The notes: a model not told the origin generated them from the letters alone. DNA of 64,000 nt from Neorhizobium petrolearium (GCF_017873175.1 NZ_JAGGJW010000003.1:310001-374000), one strand, 5' to 3'. Counted from the stretch's first letter, positions 46,319-55,747 are shown. Program-made: numbers and translations.

Positions 46319-47008
46319 ATGAACGTGCAGCTCAAAGGCAAACAGGGCAAACCGAGCGTTCGCGATGCGATCGAGCAGGATATCGTTACCGGCTTCTATT
46401 CGCCCGGCGACAGGCTCGATGAAGCGGGCCTTGCGGCCCGTCATCAGGTCTCCCGCACACCCGTTCGCGAGGCGCTGATCCAGCTCAGCACCATGGGACT
46501 CGTGAAGATGGTGCCCAATCGCGGAGCCTTCGTTACCCAACTTACCGTCACCGAACTGGTCGAAATGTTCGAGGTGATGGGCGAGCTTGAAGCCATGTGC
46601 GCGCGGCTTGCGGCGCGGCGCATCCGGCCGGAGCAACTGAAGCTGCTGGAAGAGGCGCAACAGGCCTGCGCCAGTGCCCAGCAGGCAGGCAATTCGGACG
46701 ACTATTATTACGCCAATGCGGAATTCCACCGGCTGATCTACGAAGCAAGCGGCAACGGGTTCCTCGCGGAAAGCGCCCATGCCCTGCAGCGGCGGCTGAA
46801 ACCCTACCGGCGCCTGCAATTACGGGTGCCGGGACGTGTCAACAGTTCGCTTGCCGAGCACGAGGAGGTGCTTGCTGCGATCTGTGCCCGCGATGACGCC
46901 CGTGCCCGTGACGCGATGCGTGCTCATGTGGTCATCCAGGGCGAATATTTCAGCGATTTCCTGGCGCTCATGCGCCCGGTGGAGCGCCACCTCATACCTG
47001 GAGAATGA
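46319..47008 (+). CDS. GntR-family (FCD) transcriptional regulator
   Basis: A 229-residue GntR regulator: winged helix at about 12-75 (VRDAIEQDIVTGFYSPGDRLDE, SRTPVREALIQLSTMGLVKM) and an FCD ligand-binding domain after 85 (MFEVMGELEAMCARLAARR, EFHRLIYEASGN, EHEEVLAAICARD). It lies 7 bases after the reductase gene. MatR, a GntR-family repressor, controls matABC in Rhizobium trifolii. This gene may be its counterpart controlling both matAB and the UGSC operon, given the shared repeat; I infer this. Confidence 0.84.
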   Translation: MNVQLKGKQGKPSVRDAIEQDIVTGFYSPGDRLDEAGLAARHQVSRTPVREALIQLSTMGLVKMVPNRGAFVTQLTVTELVEMFEVMGELEAMCARLAARRIRPEQLKLLEEAQQACASAQQAGNSDDYYYANAEFHRLIYEASGNGFLAESAHALQRRLKPYRRLQLRVPGRVNSSLAEHEEVLAAICARDDARARDAMRAHVVIQGEYFSDFLALMRPVERHLIPGE

Positions 47009-47120
47009 CGGGAGCGAAATCTCCGAATCGGTGATGGCAGGGAAGGAACGCATGAACCTTTAGGCTCGGGAGGATTGAGCCTTTTGCCGGCAGCCGCCGG
47101 TTCAAACGGGAGGAGAGATC

Positions 47121-48170
47121 ATGAAGCATGTCTTCAGTTATGTAGCCGGCTTTGTTCCGGCACTTGTGCTGGCGGCCGGCATTGCCGGTGCGGCCGAGAT
47201 GACCGACGGAGAAAAACAGCTCTACGAGGCCGCCAGAAAGGAAGGCTCGGTCACCTGGTATGTTTCGCAGACGACGACTGAATTCGCCGATGGCATGTGC
47301 AATCTGTTCGAGAAGAAATATGCCGGCGTCGAATGCAATGTCGTGCGGGCTTCCGGCCAGGTGATTTTCCAGCGCCTTGTGCAGGAGCTTCAGGCCAAGG
47401 CTGTACAGGGAGACCTGATGTCGACCAACGACGATGGCCAGATGCTGCAGCTCAAGGAACAGGGCGCGCTCGCCCAGTTCGCGCCAGAAAACCTCAAGGA
47501 CATGGTGCCGGTACTGCGCGACATGGCCGACAAGGAGCATTATTGGATCACGTCCGGCGTCTCGCCACTGGTGATAGCCTATAACACCAAGCTGGTTACC
47601 GAAGCGGAAGCGCCAAAGAACTGGACCGACCTCACCGATCCCAAATGGAAGGGCCAAGTTGCGGTCGGCCATCCGAGTTTTTCCGGTAGCGTTGGCCTCT
47701 GGACGATACTAATGAACGATCTTTACGGCTGGGACTTTTTCGAGAAGCTCGAGAAGAATGCGCCGCAGATCGGCCGTTCCGTTGCGGATGGGCATAACCT
47801 CGTCGTCTCCGGCGAACGAAAAGTGGCGCTTGCACCCCTGCCGCTGATCCTCTCGGATGCGGCCACCAAGAAAGCGCCCATCGCCGTCGTCTATCCAACT
47901 GACGGTGCGCTGCTTCCGCCGTCCGCAACCGGTATCCTGAAGGACGCGCCGCATCCGAATGCCGCGCGGCTTTTCGAGAATTTCCTGCTCGGTCCGGAGA
48001 TCGCAGAGTATTTCTCCAAAGACTATCGTTATCCGCTGCGCGCCGGCGTGCCATTGGCCGAAGGCATGCGTCCCTTGGACAGCTACAAGACAAGGTCGAT
48101 CGAGACGACCGAAGGCATAAGCAAGCTGCCGGACATTCAAGAAAAGTTCCGCGATACGTTCGGTATCTGA
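47121..48170 (+). CDS. ABC transporter substrate-binding protein (FbpA/PotD-like)
   Basis: A 349-residue periplasmic protein, SBP family 1/8, of the ferric-iron, thiamine and organic-acid uptake type. The signal peptide is about residues 1-24, ending GIAGAA. It includes EKQLYEAARKEGSVTWY, VSPLVIAYNTKLV, WTDLTDPKWKGQVAVGHPS and the C-terminal region PHPNAARLFENFLLGPE. The usual FbpA iron-ligand tyrosine pair is not obvious, so an organic substrate is likely. GGGAGGAG precedes the ATG. A strong hairpin follows. Confidence 0.84.
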   Translation: MKHVFSYVAGFVPALVLAAGIAGAAEMTDGEKQLYEAARKEGSVTWYVSQTTTEFADGMCNLFEKKYAGVECNVVRASGQVIFQRLVQELQAKAVQGDLMSTNDDGQMLQLKEQGALAQFAPENLKDMVPVLRDMADKEHYWITSGVSPLVIAYNTKLVTEAEAPKNWTDLTDPKWKGQVAVGHPSFSGSVGLWTILMNDLYGWDFFEKLEKNAPQIGRSVADGHNLVVSGERKVALAPLPLILSDAATKKAPIAVVYPTDGALLPPSATGILKDAPHPNAARLFENFLLGPEIAEYFSKDYRYPLRAGVPLAEGMRPLDSYKTRSIETTEGISKLPDIQEKFRDTFGI

Positions 48171-48179
48171 GCCTTTCCC

Positions 48180-48205
48180 CGAAGGCCGGTCCCATCCGGC
48201 CTTCG
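48180..48205 (+). repeat. Intercistronic hairpin after the binding-protein gene
   Basis: CGAAGGCCGG (48180-48189) and CCGGCCTTCG (48196-48205) form a perfect 10-base stem with a 6-base loop, ten bases after the stop. Downstream genes continue on the same strand, so it is more likely an mRNA stabiliser or partial terminator than a full stop. Confidence 0.6.
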
Positions 48206-48277
48206 CCATGTTCTCGCGCGCAGGCGCGGATGAAGCGGAAAAATCCGACGCCTCCAACGATGAAGTGAGCGCCGATC

Positions 48278-50026
48278 ATGACGAGTGTTTCCGATACTGA
48301 TGCTATGAGCTGGACAAAAGACGAGCCGGCAAAGGCCCGCGTGCCCTGGCATCAGCGGCTGCAGCCGGCCAACCTGCTCTGGCTTTTTCTCGCCGGTATT
48401 CTGGTGGTCTTGATTATCGCACCCATGTGGACACTCGTGATCTCCAGCTTCACCGACGCCAAAACCGGCGGCTGGACGCTTCACAATTATGCGGAAGCCT
48501 ATGGCAAGGAACGTCATATCACGGCGCTTACCAATACACTGAAGATGGGCGCCGCTGTCGTCGTGCTGAAACTGCTGTTTGGGGTGCCGCTCGCGTGGGC
48601 CTGCAGCCGCACCGACATGCCGGGCCGCAATTTCGTGCGTTATTCCGTATTCGGTGCCTTCATCATGCCACCCTATCTTGCCGGTGTCGGCTGGATCCTG
48701 CTTGCCGGTCCTAATACCGGCTGGATCAATAAGATCTGGCATGCTCTGACGGGGTCGACAGAACCACTGGTGAACATCTTCTCCTTCGGCGGGCTCGTTC
48801 TGGTCACGGCGATCGGCGGCTTCTTCCTCGTCTTCGTGCTGGTCAGCAGTGCCTTTGAGATGATCTCGTCGGAAATGGAGGATGCCGCCAATATACTTGG
48901 CGCCGGGCCGTTCAAGACGGCGATGAAGGTGACCTTCCCGCTTGTCATGCCGGCAATCATCGGGTCGGCGCTTCTTTCCTTCCTCGGTGCGATCGCGCTC
49001 TATGGCGTACCGGCGCTGATCTCGATTCCCGCGCGTTACCCGGTCGTGGTCATCCAGCTCACCGAGTTCTTCTCCTTTCCGCTCAGGCTGGAAGTGGCTG
49101 CCGCCTATTCAATGCCACTATTGCTGATCACGGCCGCCTTGCTCGGGTTGCAGAAGCTGATCCTGCGGCGCAAAGGCTATGTTTCGGTCAGTGGCAAGGG
49201 CGGCGAACGACGCATCGTCAAGCTCGGCAAATGGCGTTGGGTGTTGTTTACCTATTGCCTCATGGTCGTATCGCTCGCCGTCGTGATGCCGTTCTTAGTG
49301 CTTCTGCTCGCGGCCTTCTCGCAATCCTGGACGACCGGTTTCTCGTTCGACAACTTCACATTCGGCAATTTCCATTACGTGCTCTTCGAACATTCGAGCT
49401 CGCGGAGGGCATTGCTCGGCAGCATCGGTCTAGGCATCGCCGCCGCGACGGTCGCCATCGTCCTGGCACTCTTCATCGCTTACATCGTCCAGCGCCGGCT
49501 CCTGCCGTTCTCCGGCGTGCTCGCTTTCCTGGCGGTCTCCCCCTATGTCGTGCCGGGCATCGTGCTGGCTATCGGCTTTTATGCAGCCTATGCCCTGCCG
49601 CCGGTGGCGCTTTACGGCACCTACATGATCATGGCGCTCGCCTTCATCACCCGCTTCCTGCCAATCGCCTTTACCACCAGTTCGGCCGGCGTGCGCAGCA
49701 TCCATCCGGAAATGGAGGAGGCGGTGCGCATCCTCGGCGGCGGGCGGACGACGGCGCTTCGTCATGTGGTCGGGCCGCTACTCAAGCGCACGCTTGCCGG
49801 CGGCTGGCTCCTGATCTTCGTGCCTGCCGCGCAGGAACTTTCGACCGCCATCTTCCTGGTCGGTCCCACCACGCGCGTCGTTTCCGTTGTGCTGCTCGAT
49901 CTCAGCGAGGAAGGCGAGCTCGAAAAACTCGCGGCGCTGGGCTCACTTCTGTTGATCATCATCGTAGCGGTCGTTGCCGTCGGGATGAAATATCTCGGCC
50001 GCGACTTCATGTTGAGGAGGAGCTGA
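48278..50026 (+). CDS. ABC transporter permease, two fused membrane domains (FbpB type)
   Basis: A 582-residue permease containing two homologous six-helix modules in tandem. EAA loops are at DAANILGAGPFKTAMKVTFPLVMP (first half) and VRILGGGRTTALRHVVGPLLKRTL (second half). This single-chain layout is typical of iron-, thiamine- and putative organic-acid importers of the Fbp family. It lies one base before the ATPase gene, which points to a single transporter with the preceding binding protein. Confidence 0.87.
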   Translation: MTSVSDTDAMSWTKDEPAKARVPWHQRLQPANLLWLFLAGILVVLIIAPMWTLVISSFTDAKTGGWTLHNYAEAYGKERHITALTNTLKMGAAVVVLKLLFGVPLAWACSRTDMPGRNFVRYSVFGAFIMPPYLAGVGWILLAGPNTGWINKIWHALTGSTEPLVNIFSFGGLVLVTAIGGFFLVFVLVSSAFEMISSEMEDAANILGAGPFKTAMKVTFPLVMPAIIGSALLSFLGAIALYGVPALISIPARYPVVVIQLTEFFSFPLRLEVAAAYSMPLLLITAALLGLQKLILRRKGYVSVSGKGGERRIVKLGKWRWVLFTYCLMVVSLAVVMPFLVLLLAAFSQSWTTGFSFDNFTFGNFHYVLFEHSSSRRALLGSIGLGIAAATVAIVLALFIAYIVQRRLLPFSGVLAFLAVSPYVVPGIVLAIGFYAAYALPPVALYGTYMIMALAFITRFLPIAFTTSSAGVRSIHPEMEEAVRILGGGRTTALRHVVGPLLKRTLAGGWLLIFVPAAQELSTAIFLVGPTTRVVSVVLLDLSEEGELEKLAALGSLLLIIIVAVVAVGMKYLGRDFMLRRS

Positions 50027-50027
50027 T

Positions 50028-51098
50028 ATGGACGGACTTGTCCTCAGGAAACTGGGTCGCCGTTTCGGTGCGGTAGATGCCGTTCTGGATTTCGACCTGC
50101 ATATAAAGCCGGGTGAATTCGTCTCACTGCTGGGGCCGTCCGGCTGCGGCAAGACGACGACGCTCCGGATGATCGCCGGCTTCATCGATCCGACCTCCGG
50201 CTCGATCGAGCTGGACGGCAAGGTGCTTTCGGCACCGTCCGGCTCGGTGCCACCGGAAAAGCGCGGCATGTCGATGATCTTCCAGTCCTATGCGATCTGG
50301 CCGAACATGACGGTTTCGGAAAACGTCGCCTTCGGCCTCAATCTGCGCAAGCTGCCGGCCGAGGAGGTCAGGGCACGCGTGGGTGCCGTGCTGGAAACGG
50401 TCAGGATGAGCCATCTCGCCGACCGCTATCCTGCGGAGCTCTCCGGTGGGCAGCAGCAGCGCGTCGCACTCGCTCGCGCCGTCGTCATTCGCCCCGCCGT
50501 GCTTCTGCTCGATGAACCGCTCTCCAATCTCGACGCCAACTTACGCGAAGAAATGCGTTTCGAGATCAAGCGTATGCACGACGAGTTCCGCATCACTTCC
50601 GTCTATGTCACGCATGACCAAGGCGAAGCGATGGTGACCTCCGATCGTATCGCCGTGATGAACAACGGCCGGCTCGAACAGATCGACACACCCTACGCAC
50701 TCTATAGCCGTCCCAAGACACGCTTCGTCGCAAGCTTCATTGGGCGCACCAATTTTCTCTCCGGCATCCGTGGCAATAGCATGATCGATTTTGCCGGCTT
50801 CAGTGTGCCGTTTGCGGCGATCGGTGAGGAGATGACGGGCGGCGGGCCGATCACCGTATCGATCCGGCCGCAGGCGATGAAGTTGTCCGCGACCGAAATG
50901 GCGAAGGACAAGACGATCAACCTGCCAGGCTCGGTGAAGCAGTCGTCGTTCCTGGGCGAAACCTGGGACTACGTCTTCCAGTCGCGCGAGGGGGGCTTGC
51001 AGTTTCGCGTCGCGGCACCGCCGGCGGACGTCTTTCCTGTCGGCACACCCGCGTGGCTGCAAATTGATCCTGCGCAGATCGTGCCGATCACGGACTGA
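50028..51098 (+). CDS. ABC transporter ATPase (FbpC/PotA type)
   Basis: A 356-residue ATPase with Walker A GPSGCGKTT, Q-loop MIFQSYAIWPNMTVSENVAFGL, signature LSGGQQQRVALARAVV, Walker B VLLLDEPLSNLDANLREEM and the switch histidine in YVTHDQGEAM. The C-terminal TOBE domain starts at about 280. It closes the UGSC-associated operon. It converges with the exonuclease gene on the other strand. Confidence 0.87.
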   Translation: MDGLVLRKLGRRFGAVDAVLDFDLHIKPGEFVSLLGPSGCGKTTTLRMIAGFIDPTSGSIELDGKVLSAPSGSVPPEKRGMSMIFQSYAIWPNMTVSENVAFGLNLRKLPAEEVRARVGAVLETVRMSHLADRYPAELSGGQQQRVALARAVVIRPAVLLLDEPLSNLDANLREEMRFEIKRMHDEFRITSVYVTHDQGEAMVTSDRIAVMNNGRLEQIDTPYALYSRPKTRFVASFIGRTNFLSGIRGNSMIDFAGFSVPFAAIGEEMTGGGPITVSIRPQAMKLSATEMAKDKTINLPGSVKQSSFLGETWDYVFQSREGGLQFRVAAPPADVFPVGTPAWLQIDPAQIVPITD

Positions 51099-51154
51099 TG
51101 TTCACTGCAACCGTCCGGTGAGTTCTCAGGTTTGAGGAGATGCTGCTTCGGCGG

Positions 51155-51188
51155 GTGCACACTCGGTTTGCGCCAAGTGCACACTCGG
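51155..51188. repeat. Tandem-spaced 12-base direct repeat
   Basis: GTGCACACTCGG occurs at 51155-51166 and again at 51177-51188, 22 bases apart (two helical turns), in the 133-base gap between convergent genes. Function unknown; it could be a protein-binding pair or a chance duplication. Confidence 0.4.
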
Positions 51189-51231
51189 CGGCGATGAGAG
51201 GAGATGAAAATTCGCCTCCGTCGCTCCTTCC

Positions 51232-53304
51232 TCAGATGCCGCCGACCTTTTCATTGAGGTCCGCCACAAGTCTCCGACGTCGCCGGATTTCCGAAAGAAC
51301 CTCTCCAAAACGCTGCAGCCCGCGCCCCATCAGCATCGCCTTCAGTTTGATGAATGCTTCCGCCGTCGCGACGGCATCTCCCATCGCCGTATGCCGCTCT
51401 GCTTCGGTCAGGGGAATGGCGAGCCTGCGGGCCAACGCATCGAGTGTGTGCGTCTCGCTCTGTCCGAAGACGACGGCGGATAGGAGAACCGTATCGAGGA
51501 CAGGATTGACGAAACGAATTCCTAGCTCCCTCTCCCTGCGGTAGAGGAATTCCATATCGAAAGGCGCATTGTGCGCCACAAGCACCGCCCCCTCCGCAAA
51601 TTTATGGAATCGCTCGACCACTTCACGCGCACCTGGCGCATCGGCCACCATGGAATCCGTAACGCCGTGGACGGCCGAAGCGCTGGCAGGGATCGCTCGA
51701 CCGGGATTGACCAGCGCCTCGAACATCTCTCCTTTAACGCGCTTGCCATTCACGATACGCACGGCCGCGATCTGCACGATTTCGTCGCCCTGCTCGGGCA
51801 GAAGTCCCGTCGTCTCCGTATCAAAAACGACATAGGTAAGATCATCCAGTTGCGCTTCGGCAATCTTTTCGTACTGAACACGCGAGAGCAGGTCGAAATC
51901 GTAGACGACCGTCCGCGAGAGATCGGTCGAGACCGGTTGCAGACGCTCGATCGGCTTCAATGTTGCGCCAAAACCACTTTCGGTTTCCGTGCGCAATTGC
52001 GTGATCTGTGTAGCATGTGCCGCGAGGATAGCATCCGCCGCCGGCCCGCCCTCCAGCACGGGCACGGCCAGCCATTCCTTGAGCTCACCGCCCGAGACGG
52101 AGGAGCCGGTCCAGCTGAGTGCGAGCATGGCGGCATCCCTCTCTTCCCGGATCGCTAGCCGGAAAGCCTTGACGCCGTTGCGATCCGCCACAAGCCGCGC
52201 CAGATACGCGAATAATGAGACGATATCGAAAGCGTTGCATCGCGCTGCCACCGGATCGACGTTGACGGCAAGGTTGATACCCTCATCCGCAAGCTCCCTC
52301 TGCAGCTGGTGCGCCAGTTCGCGGGCGTCGGCCGGGGCCATGGGCCAGCCATCGGAGCGGCAAGCTTCGAAGCGCTGCTCGAGATCACCCAAGGACGCAT
52401 CGAGGGCCGCGACCTCACGCTCTACCGCAAACAACGTGTCGCGCGCTTTCGACTTATCGGGCTCGCCGAGAAACTGTCTGAGCGCCGCCACGACCGGGCG
52501 AAATCTCTCGAAGACATCGCTCAACAACACATCGCGACGCGCATAGGCCGCCACCTCGCTTGTCACATCGCGCAGCGTCATGGCATAGGCGCCGCTGTCG
52601 CCGCCATTATCGCCGATGAGGCGCATGCGGCCTGCCAGGCGGCGTGATCCACACGGGCTCATGCAAATGAATTCCACCACTGCATCTGGAGCATCCGCCT
52701 CCATCAGCCGGTGATGTGCATCGCGGATGGCACCGTCACTTAGATAATCGAAAAGGTTCCGATCGAGGCAGACCGGTCGCTGTGCGCCCGCGAGAAATCG
52801 CTGCGCCACGCCGTTATAGAAGACGAGATGATGGCGCCCAGTGCAGAGCAAGACCGCCGGCGGCACATCAGCGAGCAATTGCTCAAGCTTGCTCTTGTCC
52901 GACGACAGCCGAGCCGTTTCCCGCGCCACCGACTGCGCCAGCGAATTGCGGGTATGCGCAAGCGTCGCTGCTGCGGCCGATGCCGCCGCGGCGAGGTCAC
53001 CAAGGTAGCGCGCATCGGCAGTTTCCATTTCCTCGTCGATATGGGCATGGGCATGTGCGCGCATAGCCGAAGCAACATTCCCGATCGGGCGTGCGACATA
53101 GGTATCGAATAGAAACCAGATCCAGGTGACGATCGCCAATATCCCGAAACCGGCGGCAACTGCGCCATGCATGAAGGCGTTGAACATCTCCGGATTCCCC
53201 TGGCGGTGGTAACCGAACCAGAGGCCGAGTGCCAGCGCAACCATCGAGCCGATAGCGATGGCTATGAAGAAAAGAAGAATTCGGCCGCGCAATCCTATTC
53301 GCAC
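51232..53304 (-). CDS. Membrane-anchored sensor fused to a DEDDh 3'-5' exonuclease domain
   Basis: A 690-residue protein. Two membrane helices lie at about 9-30 and 45-65. A coiled/HAMP-like segment and a PAS-like region (about 145-250, AVLLCTGRHHLVFYNGVAQRFL) follow, then a histidine-kinase-like central part. The C-terminal 199 residues are a DnaQ/PolC-type exonuclease with all five DEDDh residues: D495, E497, D583, H638 and D643. GTG 53304 was chosen for GAGGA upstream, 13 bases after the neighbour's stop; the open frame reaches 53448. It is encoded with the CBS/DUF294 and symporter genes. Confidence 0.83.
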   Translation of the reverse strand: MRIGLRGRILLFFIAIAIGSMVALALGLWFGYHRQGNPEMFNAFMHGAVAAGFGILAIVTWIWFLFDTYVARPIGNVASAMRAHAHAHIDEEMETADARYLGDLAAAASAAAATLAHTRNSLAQSVARETARLSSDKSKLEQLLADVPPAVLLCTGRHHLVFYNGVAQRFLAGAQRPVCLDRNLFDYLSDGAIRDAHHRLMEADAPDAVVEFICMSPCGSRRLAGRMRLIGDNGGDSGAYAMTLRDVTSEVAAYARRDVLLSDVFERFRPVVAALRQFLGEPDKSKARDTLFAVEREVAALDASLGDLEQRFEACRSDGWPMAPADARELAHQLQRELADEGINLAVNVDPVAARCNAFDIVSLFAYLARLVADRNGVKAFRLAIREERDAAMLALSWTGSSVSGGELKEWLAVPVLEGGPAADAILAAHATQITQLRTETESGFGATLKPIERLQPVSTDLSRTVVYDFDLLSRVQYEKIAEAQLDDLTYVVFDTETTGLLPEQGDEIVQIAAVRIVNGKRVKGEMFEALVNPGRAIPASASAVHGVTDSMVADAPGAREVVERFHKFAEGAVLVAHNAPFDMEFLYRRERELGIRFVNPVLDTVLLSAVVFGQSETHTLDALARRLAIPLTEAERHTAMGDAVATAEAFIKLKAMLMGRGLQRFGEVLSEIRRRRRLVADLNEKVGGI

Positions 53305-53317
53305 GTTAACGACGTCC

Positions 53318-53842
53318 TCAATCTTGCTTACACGCTGCGGCGAGCGTCGGATCATCCGCAGGAACATCCGACCATTTCGCCCCGATGATGGCGCCGTCCT
53401 CGGCAACGGTGACATCCTGATCGACAAGGTTCGCCTGTCGCTTGCCATTGCAATCGAATACCACTGTCACACGCACCGGCGGCTGCCAGCGCGCAGCCAG
53501 AACCAAATCCACCATGACCTGGCCCGGCTGTTCCGGATGACGCTTGGCACTGCCGGTGTCCACAGCGCTGAACCGGTCAATCACCGGCCGATAATAGGAC
53601 CAGGGCCGCCAGAAAGAGCGATCCTCATGCTGCCATGTCACCGCGATCGTGGGCGGCATTGCGTTGGTAATCCGGGAGAACCAGCTGTACTCGCTCCACA
53701 CTGCATAAAACAGCATGCCCAGCCCCGCCGCGGCCGGCACAATCCACTTCGGCAGGTGACCGCGGCTTATCCACCGGAGGCCCATGGCGATGCCTGCCAG
53801 TGCCACGCCTGCCACAACGGCTGCGATCAACTCGAATAGCAT
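53318..53842 (-). CDS. Small membrane-anchored protein of unknown function
   Basis: A 174-residue protein with two hydrophobic segments near the N-terminus (about 3-24 and 33-50) and a soluble tail rich in aromatic residues (FWRPWSYYRPVIDRFSAVD). AGAGGAATATTGA precedes the ATG. I recognise no named domain. It lies between the CBS/DUF294 gene and the exonuclease gene, each gap under 15 bases, so it belongs to that operon. Confidence 0.7.
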   Translation of the reverse strand: MLFELIAAVVAGVALAGIAMGLRWISRGHLPKWIVPAAAGLGMLFYAVWSEYSWFSRITNAMPPTIAVTWQHEDRSFWRPWSYYRPVIDRFSAVDTGSAKRHPEQPGQVMVDLVLAARWQPPVRVTVVFDCNGKRQANLVDQDVTVAEDGAIIGAKWSDVPADDPTLAAACKQD

Positions 53843-53853
53843 TCAATATTCCT

Positions 53854-55680
53854 CTATATGGGCGCCCTGCCGCTATTGGCCAGCGCCGATTGCATCGTGC
53901 GCACGACGACGAACGCGTCACGCAGATGGGAGCGTTCGAAGTCACCGAATTCATAGGGGCCAAGATAGTTGTCTGGCCGCAATCCCGCCCTCACCTGGGT
54001 CGCCTGATTGCGGAGTCTGAACTCGGCGATAAGGTCATAGGCTGCGATGAGATCGCGCGCTCCGGCCCCTGAAATGACACCCGCGTCCTCCGCCGCGAGC
54101 AACCGCGCCCGGGTATTCACCGGTGTCAGCCGCGCCATCAAGGCGTATACCCGCCCGAGATCGACGACGGGCACGACACCATTGTGCTTCATGTCGATCT
54201 GGTTGCGGTGTTCCCCATTGCGAACGGTGACAAGACCTCGCAAGAGACCGAGCGGCGGCGCATGTTTCAGGGAATTGCTGATCATATGGGCCACGAAGAT
54301 CGAATTCCTGCTTGCCTGCTCCAAGGTCTGAGCCTGCAAACTTCCGAAAAGCGATACCGTGCCGGCTATGGGGCGCAGATCGAACATGACGCTTGCCAGC
54401 ATCTGCGCCATCGGTTCCGGCGCGGTTATCCACCCGTGGAAGTACCCTCGCCAGACACTTACCGGCTGACACCAACGGGGATTGGTCGCCATCATGTCCC
54501 CTGGGCAGAAGACATATCCGCAGGCATCGAGGTTGTGGCTGACGAAACGGGCGAGTTTCTCGAACCATGGACGTTGGCTTTCGACGAAACTGTCATCGAT
54601 GAAGATACAGTTATCCTGGTCGCTCACCCCGGCCTGTTCCTGCCTGCCTTGGCTGCCGCATGCGAGCCAGAGATAGGGAACGGGCGGAGGGCCCAGATCC
54701 CGCTCGGCAAGGACGATGAGCCGCCGTGTTACCGCATCGGCAATATCGGTAATCAGCCTGGTTACGACCTCGTGAGGATTGTTGCCGCCGACCAGTTGCG
54801 CGAGAAGCTGTGGAATGCGCGTCGTGATGTTTCGTAGATCCTCCACCTTTTCGGCGGCTGAAGCTTCGTGGATCAGCAGCGCCGAGGAGACGGCCTGAAA
54901 TCGCGTCAGATCCGTCTGTGTAATCATGCCCACGAGCCGGTCACCTTCGACGACCGGCAGATGCCCGACGCCGCGCTCCAGCATCAGATTAAGGACGTCG
55001 GAACCCAGATCCTGCTCTGTAAGCCCGATGGGGTCCCGCGTCATCACGGTTGATACGGACGTGTTAACAGGGTCTAGGCCCTCGGCCAGCACTCTCGCAG
55101 CAAGATCACGCGTGGTGACGATGCCGACGAAGATTCCGTTGTCCACGACGCCGAGACTCGACACCTTGCGATCGCGCATGAGTTCCGCAGCATGCTTGAC
55201 ACTGTCCTTCGATGAGCAGACCAGCGGCGGCTTCGACATCAAGTCCCCGACCTTCCGCAAGGTCATGTCGGCGCGACGGACATCGTTGCTACTACCACGT
55301 GAGAAAAAGCGGGTATAGACCGGATGCTCAGCTAAAAGCCGCTTGAACTCGGCCGTGGGCAGGACAAGCAGGACGACGTCGGACAAGGCCCGGGCATTGG
55401 TGACGGCTCGGCCATCGGCCATCAGGCCGCGTTCGCCGAAAGAATTCCGCGGAGAAAGCTGAGAGATGACAGTGCCGGAAGAATCACGGATCTCGACGCT
55501 GCCTTCCATAACGAGATAGAGGCCGGGCAGGGGATCGCCACGGCTGTAGATTTCGCTGCCAGCCGACAGGCTTTGGCGGGTAAACCGTTGCGCGACATGA
55601 TCAAACTCACGCCTTGGCAGGCTGTCATAGGGATGAACAGTCTCGAGAAACTTGGCTATATTAGGCGAGGTGGATCCCAT
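53854..55680 (-). CDS. cNMP-binding/CBS-domain DUF294 nucleotidyltransferase-like protein
   Basis: A 608-residue regulatory protein. It has a cyclic-nucleotide-binding-type domain at about 20-130, two CBS domains at about 145-265, and a DUF294 nucleotidyltransferase domain with the GSxGRxE-type motif CGSQGRQEQAG and D-x-D at SDQDN (about 342-356), then a DUF294 C-terminal region. It resembles the GlnD-like proteins found beside acetate-type symporters. ATG 55680 has GAGGG six bases upstream; a start at 55692 is also open. It probably senses metabolites to tune the symporter. Confidence 0.86.
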   Translation of the reverse strand: MGSTSPNIAKFLETVHPYDSLPRREFDHVAQRFTRQSLSAGSEIYSRGDPLPGLYLVMEGSVEIRDSSGTVISQLSPRNSFGERGLMADGRAVTNARALSDVVLLVLPTAEFKRLLAEHPVYTRFFSRGSSNDVRRADMTLRKVGDLMSKPPLVCSSKDSVKHAAELMRDRKVSSLGVVDNGIFVGIVTTRDLAARVLAEGLDPVNTSVSTVMTRDPIGLTEQDLGSDVLNLMLERGVGHLPVVEGDRLVGMITQTDLTRFQAVSSALLIHEASAAEKVEDLRNITTRIPQLLAQLVGGNNPHEVVTRLITDIADAVTRRLIVLAERDLGPPPVPYLWLACGSQGRQEQAGVSDQDNCIFIDDSFVESQRPWFEKLARFVSHNLDACGYVFCPGDMMATNPRWCQPVSVWRGYFHGWITAPEPMAQMLASVMFDLRPIAGTVSLFGSLQAQTLEQASRNSIFVAHMISNSLKHAPPLGLLRGLVTVRNGEHRNQIDMKHNGVVPVVDLGRVYALMARLTPVNTRARLLAAEDAGVISGAGARDLIAAYDLIAEFRLRNQATQVRAGLRPDNYLGPYEFGDFERSHLRDAFVVVRTMQSALANSGRAPI

Positions 55681-55721
55681 AAGAGCCCTCATGCAAGCGC
55701 GCGAGGCCGGTTGATAGAAGA

Positions 55722-55747
55722 AAGCGGACGGCTATCACCGCCCGCTT
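55722..55747 (-). terminator. Hairpin terminator after the symporter gene
   Basis: Read on the minus strand, CCGCCCGCTT (55738-55747 complement) and AAGCGGACGG pair over ten bases with one mismatch and a six-base loop, followed by a T-rich run (CTTTCTTCT). It lies between the symporter stop and the CBS/DUF294 gene. It may reduce, not abolish, read-through. Confidence 0.6.

Noticed and set aside
53305..53448. N-terminal extension of the exonuclease fusion protein
   Set aside because: It would overlap the upstream membrane-protein gene by up to 130 bases; GTG 53304 with GAGGA upstream fits better.
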